64,000 nt of DNA from Bartonella krasnovii. Its GTDB lineage: Bacteria; Pseudomonadota; Alphaproteobacteria; Rhizobiales; Rhizobiaceae. A program made the translations under genes and the position numbers. Below the pieces are notes generated by a model that was given only the letters and a program-made list of their open reading frames with translations, was not told the origin of the DNA and made no database searches. Below, in pieces: positions 27,990-34,277 of the stretch; position 1 is the stretch's first letter, and each line of letters starts with the position of its first letter. Where the stretch lies: contig NZ_CP031844.2 in NCBI RefSeq assembly GCF_003606345.3, positions 744,001 to 808,000 on the forward strand, given 5' to 3'.

Positions 27990-28384
27990 AGAAAATCTTG
28001 AAATTATTAAGTGGTATGGTTTTGGCTAGTATAGCGGGATGTAATATCGATAAGCCTCCTCCGGGGTACTTGAGTATGTGGGAGAAACCTGGTGCAGACT
28101 TTACTGAAATAGGAAAAGCATTGTTAGAATGTGGTATGCCAACCCCTTATGATGTTGATCCAGAAAGCGAAAATATAAGCATTAATGCAAAAGCAACAAT
28201 TCATGCCTGTATGATTCAATCAGGTTTCCACTATAAAGGGAGAGGGAACTGGTGTTATACGTTTAAGGAAGAAAACCTTCCGATTTGTCGTCCAGGCGCT
28301 GTTATTCCACAGCGCAGTGTCAAGAGGCGCTTAAACAGCCCATTTTGTAAAAAATATAAAAATGCACCGGAATGCAAACCCTAG
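27986..28384 (+). CDS. Lipoprotein, probable immunity partner of cassette 7
   Basis: 132 residues, lipobox LASIAGC, then NIDKPPPGYLSMWEKPGADF. The middle patch is PTPYDVDPESENIS, followed by FHYKGRGNWCYTFKEENLP and the conserved tail. Compared with the counterpart at 22948, changes fall after the lipobox, in the middle patch and before the WC, while the remainder is nearly constant. It overlaps the toxin by 4 bp. Confidence 0.78.
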   Translation: MKKILKLLSGMVLASIAGCNIDKPPPGYLSMWEKPGADFTEIGKALLECGMPTPYDVDPESENISINAKATIHACMIQSGFHYKGRGNWCYTFKEENLPICRPGAVIPQRSVKRRLNSPFCKKYKNAPECKP

Positions 28385-28401
28385 GTTTTGCTGTTGATAG
28401 A

Positions 28402-28447
28402 AACAATCCCCACAGCCATGTGTTTTCATGCTTTGTGCGGGATTGTT
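28402..28447. terminator. Inter-cassette hairpin
   Basis: AACAATCCC (28402-28410) pairs with GGGATTGTT (28439-28447); the third copy of the element at 18335. Confidence 0.55.
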
Positions 28448-28467
28448 CCTTCAATTTCATTATTTGA

Positions 28468-29187
28468 TTGGAAGAAGAAAAACATTTACAAAAAGGCTCT
28501 GATGGCGCTGTTTATATGTTCTACAATGGTATTTTTAATTCCTCCGATGATGCCGCGCGTAATGCTGTGCAAATGGCTGTTAATAACAATGGTCACCTTT
28601 ATTTTACCTACTTTCCCCAAGGTAACGACTGGGAAGTAGAGTTAGGGATAGCGTTCTATCAAAAGTTTCTTGAAGGTGATACTTGGGGACTGAGCAATTC
28701 AACCAAGAAGTTTCAAGATTTTATTACTCGTTATGGTAATGATAGGGCTATTGTGAGTGCGCATAGCCGTGGTACCTTAACAACACGCAATGGAGCGAAT
28801 AACTTGCAAGAGCAAGGTATCCACGGTATTGCCAAGAAAACAGACTTCTATCTTTTTGGAGCGGCTGCTCATACGCAATCGATGGCCAATATAGTAGATT
28901 ACTTAAGTGATGGCGAAAAAAATTATGTCTACACACAAGGCCATATATTAGACCCCATTAGTACGGTGATTGGTTACAATTTTCCTACAGTTTATGGGGT
29001 GCCTTTCAGACCATATTATTTATTACATCCGTCAATTCTTCCAATGAGAGAGATGGGAGGAGCGTTCTTGGGCTTTAACCCTAGCACCCATAATTGTTAT
29101 GGTGATGCAAGTCCTAAGTGTAAAACTAATTACGGTTCATTTGATTTTAAAAAAGTTTATTCCACGAGAACAAGGAACAAAAAATGA
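28468..29187 (+). CDS. 5'-truncated toxin cassette 8 (239 residues)
   Basis: Virtually identical to cassette 2, including the tail CYGDASPKCKTNYG; the penultimate residues read TRNKK instead of TGNKK. It begins at the shared breakpoint EEEKHLQKG with a TTG start and no ribosome site. The AHSRG motif is intact. It is probably a silent cassette carried along by the tandem duplication. Confidence 0.58.
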   Translation: MEEEKHLQKGSDGAVYMFYNGIFNSSDDAARNAVQMAVNNNGHLYFTYFPQGNDWEVELGIAFYQKFLEGDTWGLSNSTKKFQDFITRYGNDRAIVSAHSRGTLTTRNGANNLQEQGIHGIAKKTDFYLFGAAAHTQSMANIVDYLSDGEKNYVYTQGHILDPISTVIGYNFPTVYGVPFRPYYLLHPSILPMREMGGAFLGFNPSTHNCYGDASPKCKTNYGSFDFKKVYSTRTRNKK

Positions 29188-29585
29188 AAATGCGATTTAA
29201 CTTATTAAGCTTACTTATTTTGTTAATGGTCACTGGATGTGATATGGACAAATCTCCTCCAGGGGAAGTATATGGGTGGATCAAGCCAGGAGCAGACTTT
29301 ACCGAGGTAGGAAAAGCTCTCTTAGAATGCGGCATGCCACATCTTAATTATCTTGAGGCTGAAAACCAAAAGCTTAGCAATAATGATAATGCAACAATTT
29401 ATGCTTGTATGGTGCAGGCCGGATTCCGTGACAGATATGGCGGTCCATCTTGGTGTGTGAATCATTGGAGGGAAAACCTTCCGATTTGTCGCCCTGGTGC
29501 TGTTATTCCCAAGCGCAGTGTCGAGAAGCGCTTAAACAGCCCTTATTGTAAAAGAAGTCCAGTACAACCTGAATGCAAACCTTAA
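29184..29585 (+). CDS. Lipoprotein, probable immunity partner of cassette 8
   Basis: 133 residues, lipobox LMVTGC, then DMDKSPPGEVYGWIKPGADF. The middle patch PHLNYLEAENQKLS equals that of the 24149 gene, whereas the beginning and FRDRYGGPSWC equal the 19117 gene. It therefore looks like a recombinant of the two. It overlaps the toxin by ATGA. Confidence 0.78.
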   Translation: MKMRFNLLSLLILLMVTGCDMDKSPPGEVYGWIKPGADFTEVGKALLECGMPHLNYLEAENQKLSNNDNATIYACMVQAGFRDRYGGPSWCVNHWRENLPICRPGAVIPKRSVEKRLNSPYCKRSPVQPECKP

Positions 29586-29606
29586 GTTTTGTTTTTGATG
29601 GAAAGT

Positions 29607-29653
29607 ACAATCCCCACATTCTGTATTCCCATACTCATGTGGGGTTGTTATTT
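29607..29653 (+). terminator. Probable rho-independent terminator
   Basis: Third copy of the hairpin at 19540, with ATGTGGGGTTGT at 29637-29648 and TATTTTAA after it. Confidence 0.7.
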
Positions 29654-29680
29654 TAAACGGCGGTGACAGAAAATATCAAC

Positions 29681-29702
29681 AGGCTTTTAAAGCCTTTTTA
29701 TT
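29681..29702 (+). terminator. Short hairpin with T-run
   Basis: Third copy of the AGGCTTT/AAAGCCT hairpin followed by TTTTATT, upstream of the third solo lipoprotein gene. Confidence 0.5.
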
Positions 29703-29731
29703 GTAAAGAAACCCATTAGAGAAGGGGAAAA

Positions 29732-30091
29732 ATGAAGAAAACTTTAAAACTATTGAGTTGCATGGCTCTGTTAAGCACGGCTGGATGTGTTAACCAAATT
29801 TCCTCGCTTTCTCCAAGATTATGGAGACAGAAAATACTTTTAGAATGTGGAGTACCGGACCTTGATAAGGTTGTAGCGCTAGATTTGAATCAATTCGCTA
29901 GTATTGAAATTTGTCTGGGGCAATCGGGTTTTCGTCCTAGCTTTACCATACAAGAATGGTGTGAGAACCATAAATCAGACAACCTTCCGATTTGTCGACC
30001 TGGTGCTGTAATTCCGAAGCGAAGTGTTGAGAAGCGCTTAAACAGTCCTTATTGTAAAAGACATAAAAACGCCCTTGAATGCCAACCCTAA
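29732..30091 (+). CDS. Solo lipoprotein of the immunity family (copy 3 of 3)
   Basis: Same 119-residue protein as at 19665 and 24700, except that the stretch after NLPICRPGA is VIPKRSVEKRLNSPYC instead of LMPQRSVERRLKSPYC. The DNA changes are clustered between about 29985 and 30050 and match the tails of the toxin-paired lipoproteins. This points to a short gene-conversion tract. It has its own ribosome site GAGAAGGGG. Confidence 0.8.
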   Translation: MKKTLKLLSCMALLSTAGCVNQISSLSPRLWRQKILLECGVPDLDKVVALDLNQFASIEICLGQSGFRPSFTIQEWCENHKSDNLPICRPGAVIPKRSVEKRLNSPYCKRHKNALECQP

Positions 30092-31580
30092 CAACGCAAA
30101 ATCATTCGCAAAGTGCTTTAGTGAGAATGTTGGCTTTGGTGGTGGAGCAACGGGAGGAGGAGGTTCCATGAATGCCTCTTTCCAAAAAGATAAAACCTCT
30201 AGTGATTATCACAGTGTTGTGGAGCAATCAGGTATTAAAACGGGTGATGGCGGTTATGATATCAACGTGAAAGACAAAACAACGCTGACCGGAGGCATTA
30301 TTGACAGCACTGCTCCAGCAGACAAAAACAAACTGACCACCGGAACCATTACGACGAGTGATATTGCTAACAGTGCTGAAGCGACAGCCAACAGTCAAGG
30401 TTTAAGCATTTCTGCTGGTGGTCCGATGGATCAAGGCAAATATGGTATTGGAAAAAACATTGCCAAAAATATCTTAGATCATGCAAAAGCCCATGATGAA
30501 GAAGAAGGCTATACCAAATCCGCCATCAGTGATGGTACCATTGTGATCACCGATGAAGCAGGGCAGAAAGTGTTAACGGGGCAAAATGGGGACCAAACCA
30601 TTGCTTCCCTTAATCGTGATACTGCGACAGCCCATAAGGGTGTCTCACCCATCGATGTCACCAAGCTGGAACAAATCGTCCATGAAAACCGTGAAATGGC
30701 AACACAATTGCTGGAGGAAGGATTTAAATACAGCGATGAGTCCTATAAAACCATGTTTCTTAAAGAACATCCTCTCGCTGTGGTTGACCGTGATGAACAG
30801 GGCAATATAATCTATAAAACAGATGAAAATGGACAGTATATCAAAGACGCTCGTGGACAACCAATACCTAAGTTTCATTATTTAACGGAAGAAGAAAAGC
30901 AGCATTTGCAAGAAGGTGCTGATGGCAAGGTACATGTGTCCTTTAATGGTATCTTTACGCCACCCTATGAAGCCGCGGGGTATGCCGTGCAACATGCGGA
31001 GGATCAAAATGCACCGCTTTATTTTGTTGTGTTCCCAGAGGCCGATTCTGCCATCTCAGAACTTCTGGTGGCAGGTTATCAGAAGTTTTTAGAAAATAAC
31101 TTTTGGGGTCTGACCAACTCCACACAAGAAGCAAAAGATCTAATGTTTCGCTATGGTAACACAGGATTGCATTTTGATGCCCATAGTCGTGGCAGTTTGA
31201 CAGATTTTAATATGATGAATTCTTTGAAACAAGAAGGCGTGCATGGGATAGCTGAGAATACGACGATGAGTTTCCATGGACCAGCGGCGAATGTTTTGGC
31301 TGCAGCCGGTCTATTAAGGTATTTAAGAGACGGCAAACAAACCACTATTGGTTTTGATGGGCATAAATATGACTTTGTCAGCCGATGGATTGGCGGCAAT
31401 GATTATACTTACGAGACAGCACCTGCTGGCAGCAACGCTTGGAAAGAAGCATGGAAAATGTTCACAGATCCTCGCAATGTTCATACTTGTTTGGGGAGTG
31501 TGGATGATATGTGCCACAAGCTTTATGGCACATCTCATCGTGAACAAAGGCCTTTAAGTAAATCAAGGAGCAAGAAATGA
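30075..31580 (+). CDS. Orphan FhaB C-terminal toxin cassette 9 (long, 501 residues)
   Basis: The frame overlaps the end of the third solo lipoprotein gene. The FhaB-like part is shorter than in cassettes 3 and 6 and is joined directly to GFGGGATGGGGSM, as in FhaB itself. Upstream of that join the ancestral frame (LTTQNHSQS) is shifted, so the first ~18 codons are out of register with the family. The hydrolase motif is DAHSRGS (Ser371), and the tail SVDDMCHKLYG matches cassette 6. The middle (FGLxFDAHSRGSLTDFNMMN-type) is its own variant. It has no signal peptide and no ribosome site. Confidence 0.72.
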   Translation: MNANPNNAKSFAKCFSENVGFGGGATGGGGSMNASFQKDKTSSDYHSVVEQSGIKTGDGGYDINVKDKTTLTGGIIDSTAPADKNKLTTGTITTSDIANSAEATANSQGLSISAGGPMDQGKYGIGKNIAKNILDHAKAHDEEEGYTKSAISDGTIVITDEAGQKVLTGQNGDQTIASLNRDTATAHKGVSPIDVTKLEQIVHENREMATQLLEEGFKYSDESYKTMFLKEHPLAVVDRDEQGNIIYKTDENGQYIKDARGQPIPKFHYLTEEEKQHLQEGADGKVHVSFNGIFTPPYEAAGYAVQHAEDQNAPLYFVVFPEADSAISELLVAGYQKFLENNFWGLTNSTQEAKDLMFRYGNTGLHFDAHSRGSLTDFNMMNSLKQEGVHGIAENTTMSFHGPAANVLAAAGLLRYLRDGKQTTIGFDGHKYDFVSRWIGGNDYTYETAPAGSNAWKEAWKMFTDPRNVHTCLGSVDDMCHKLYGTSHREQRPLSKSRSKK

Positions 31581-31981
31581 AACAAACTCTAAAATTATTG
31601 AGTGGTAGTATATGGCTATTGAGTATGGCTGGATGTTATTTAGGTACACCTTCTACATCATCTTTGGATGCTTGGGAAAAGCCAGGAGCAGATTTTACTG
31701 AAGTAGCAAAAGCATTTTTAGAATGCGGAAAACCAACCCCTTATGATGTCGATCCAGAAAATCAAAAGTTAAGCTATAATGAAAAAGCAACAGTTTATGC
31801 TTGCATGGTTCAAGCTGGTTTTCGTGATAAAGTAGGAGGAGGAACTTGGTGTGAGAATCATAAAGCCGAAAACTTGCCGATTTGTCGTCCAGGCGCAGTC
31901 ATTCCACAGCGCAGTGTCAAGAGGCGCTTAAACAGCCCGTTTTGTAAAAAACATCCAGAACAATATGAATGCTATCCTTAA
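31577..31981 (+). CDS. Lipoprotein, probable immunity partner of cassette 9
   Basis: 134 residues, identical to the lipoprotein at 26807 up to FCKK. It then ends HPEQYECYP instead of YKNAPECKP. The lipobox is LSMAGC. It overlaps cassette 9 by 4 bp. The shared immunity sequence and the shared SVDDMC toxin tail of cassettes 6 and 9, despite differing toxin middles, argue that the tail region sets the pairing. Confidence 0.8.
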   Translation: MKQTLKLLSGSIWLLSMAGCYLGTPSTSSLDAWEKPGADFTEVAKAFLECGKPTPYDVDPENQKLSYNEKATVYACMVQAGFRDKVGGGTWCENHKAENLPICRPGAVIPQRSVKRRLNSPFCKKHPEQYECYP

Positions 31982-32002
31982 ATCTTGCTGTTTGTGGAAA
32001 GT

Positions 32003-32050
32003 ACAATCCCCACAGCCATGTGTTCCCATACTCATGTGGGGGTTGTTTTC
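32003..32050 (+). terminator. Probable rho-independent terminator at the end of the paired array
   Basis: ACAATCCCCACA (32003-32014) pairs with TGTGGGGGTTGT (32035-32046), one bulge, followed by TTTTC. It is the best T-run of the series and closes the last toxin-lipoprotein pair. Confidence 0.75.
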
Positions 32051-32353
32051 TCAGCTAATCACTTTAAGGCTATTTATCTATGGAGTTTACAAATGTAGGA
32101 CAACATTTATAAAAATATCTATTTCAATTGTAATCAAAACATTGAGAATAATTGTTAAGCATAACATTGTTAGAATATGATTTTAGTAGTAATTTTCTGT
32201 ATTTTTGATACAATGTCAGCTGTCCTAATTATTGGAAATAATAAACGATAATAAAAATTTATAATATATATCATTATTTTGAAAATGAAAAAATAGCATA
32301 TAAATTAGTTTATAGATTGTTTCGTAATATCAAAATTATTCAAGGATAGGAAA
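32051..32353. other. AT-rich spacer before the last intact lipoprotein gene
   Basis: About 300 bases with no coding signal. TAGGACA near 32097 and TGTCCTA near 32218 are inverted copies about 115 bases apart; I attach no meaning to them. The promoter of the gene at 32354 should lie here. Confidence 0.5.
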
Positions 32354-32755
32354 ATGAAGAAAATTTTAAAATTATTAAGCGGGATAGCCTTATTTGTTAT
32401 AGCTGGGTGTTACCCAGAACAGCCTTCTCGAACGGCCGTAGATACATGGGAAAAGTCTGGTGCAGATCAACTTGAGATCAAAAAAGCTCTGTTGGAGTGC
32501 GGAATGCAGCATCTGGATGGTCGTCTTGATACAAAAGTAAGCACCGATGAGAAATTCAATGCAGAGGAGTCTGTCAATACATGCATGATACAAGCAGGTT
32601 TTCAGGATAAATTGGGAAGGGTAAAGTGGTGTGAGAAATATGAAAATCTCCCCATTTGTCAGCCTGGTGCTGTTATTCCTCAGCGAAGTGTAGAGAGGCG
32701 TTTGAATAGTCCTCATTGTAAAGAGAACAAAGAACAACCCGAATGTCAGCCTTAA
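32354..32755 (+). CDS. Solo diverged lipoprotein of the immunity family
   Basis: 133 residues, lipobox FVIAGC, preceded by its own ribosome site (AAGGATAGG) and spacer instead of a toxin gene. It keeps the family frame: WEKSGADQLEIKKALLECGM, NTCMIQAGFQDK, WC, NLPICQPGAVIPQRSVERRL and the Cys-containing tail. It is more diverged than any paired member, so it is probably an older orphan immunity gene that protects against a toxin not encoded here. Confidence 0.8.
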   Translation: MKKILKLLSGIALFVIAGCYPEQPSRTAVDTWEKSGADQLEIKKALLECGMQHLDGRLDTKVSTDEKFNAEESVNTCMIQAGFQDKLGRVKWCEKYENLPICQPGAVIPQRSVERRLNSPHCKENKEQPECQP

Positions 32756-32922
32756 GTTGTGGCTGCTGTAATCAGTATCCTCATATTTCTTATTCTTGCA
32801 GGAGGGGAAGAGGTTGCTTTTTCGATGTGTGGTCTATATGCTTTCTAGAGTTGTCTTACGTATGAGAAAAAATATTGGCAGATTTATCAGCCTTTTTATT
32901 GTAAATATTAAAGGAGGGGGAA

Positions 32923-33372
32923 ATAAAAAAGGTATTGAAATTATTAAGTGCTATCGTTTTATTAAACTCTGCCGGATGTGTTAGCAAACCTCCTCCATCG
33001 GCGCTGGCATTGTGGGAAAAGCCAGGAGTCAATAAGTCTATGGTCCAACAAGCGCTATCAAAATGTGGTTGGAAACCAATCTATGCTTCTTCTGAAAATA
33101 TGGATTCGCGTGCAAGTGAGTTTGCGACAATTTATGAATGCATGACTAAAGCAGGTTATCACTACAAATTGCAAGATTCAAAGGGAATCTATTTTTCATC
33201 AGCGCCGCGAAGTGATTCATTTTTAGTCAATTTAATGATAGCAGGGTATCAGCAGGTTATGGACAATGATACTTTTGGTGTAACTAATTCGACAAAGCAA
33301 GAGCGAGATTTGATGTTACAGCTTGAGAATGATAAAAAGCGACAGCAAATAAAAAAAGCTTTGAAAAAGTAA
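32923..33372 (+). pseudogene. Degenerate lipoprotein-toxin chimera
   Basis: A well-placed ribosome site (AAAGGAGGGGG) precedes codons equivalent to the usual MKK start, but the first is ATA at 32923. The only remaining start is TTG 32935. The frame first reads as a lipoprotein of the family: lipobox LNSAGC, LWEKPG, a CGWKP, ATIYECMTKAGYHYK. Around residue 80 it switches to toxin-like sequence (SAPRSDSFLVNLMIAGYQQV, FGVTNSTKQERDLML). It ends at 33372 before the GHSRG region. An internal deletion has probably fused an immunity gene to a downstream toxin cassette. Confidence 0.7.
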
Positions 33373-34277
33373 AATATTCATTTTTAAAGCAATAATCAAA
33401 TAAAAACATTATAGGGGAGAAGAAGAAAAATACAGTTCTTTTTCACCTCCAGTGTCTTGGTATTCATCAGTTCAGAGATTAGTGATAGTGTTATTATCAG
33501 ATGATAATATCGGGGAACCATTTAGAAATTTATTTGATATAAATTACTTTTATAAGACTAGTTTTGATGTTTTTTAACTCTAGGAGAGTAAGTGTTTTAC
33601 TGTATTTTAGTTTTTAGCTGGAGATCAAAAATGTTTATGAAAGTAATTTTGATGTAAATATCTTTTTATTTTATGATATTTTTTAAATCATATTTTCTAA
33701 AGTATTTCATTGTTTCTTTCAACTTATTGATAATACGGCATTAAGAAAACTTTTATTTGTTGATTTAATTTTTTTCTAGATATTTGGCAACTTTAATGTA
33801 GAAATTGTGTACGTTCGCTGACATTTCAGTAAAAGTTTTCTTGGATTTTTGTTGTGATTGAAGAAATGATGCGGTTATAAATTTTACTGTATCTCATTGT
33901 GTGATATTTTTATTAATATATTTTGATCATTTGAATTTTAAAAATTATTTTTATTTTGTTGTATTATTATTTTTATAAATGAGATAAATTGAATATTATA
34001 TCTCTTTAAAATTCATATTTCTTCGCGTTTTTGAGGTCAATTTTCTGGTGCTTTGTGTTTTAGCTCTTAGCACTTTGGGTATGGATCTTAAAAAACTTTC
34101 ATCTTCAATGATATTTTTAAATTTTTTGTTCTTTCTTTACATAAGACACAAAACATACTATTAGATACTGCCTTTTATAAGAAAAATAATAAAATAATTT
34201 TGTTCATTTTATTCTTATTGTATTTATTTTTGCCAGCATTTTTTGTTTTTGTTCAAAAAAGAAAGTTTTGAAAAGCA
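33373..34277. other. AT-rich spacer between the toxin array and the autotransporter
   Basis: About 900 bases with no convincing gene. A stretch at 33407-33577 is open for 56 codons (HYRGEEEKYSSFSPPVSW...) but lacks a start codon and could be a further decayed cassette or chance. The autotransporter promoter should lie in the distal part. Confidence 0.5.

Larger units (their letters stand above)
19665..29731 (+). repeat. Two tandem 5.03-kb units, plus a partial third to 31981
   Basis: Unit A spans 19665-24699 and unit B 24700-29731; a partial unit C runs 29732-31981. Each full unit has the order solo lipoprotein, long toxin cassette, lipoprotein, truncated toxin (224 residues), lipoprotein, truncated toxin (239 residues), lipoprotein. 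Spacing is 5035 and 5032 bp. Large parts are identical by eye, including the first ~1.49 kb of the long cassette. Differences concentrate in toxin 3' ends and in the paired lipoprotein genes. This indicates recent tandem duplication followed by localised change or gene conversion. Confidence 0.88.

Noticed and set aside
19665..31981. CRISPR array as explanation of the repeats
   Set aside because: Repeat units are kilobases long and coding; no short repeats with unique spacers are present.
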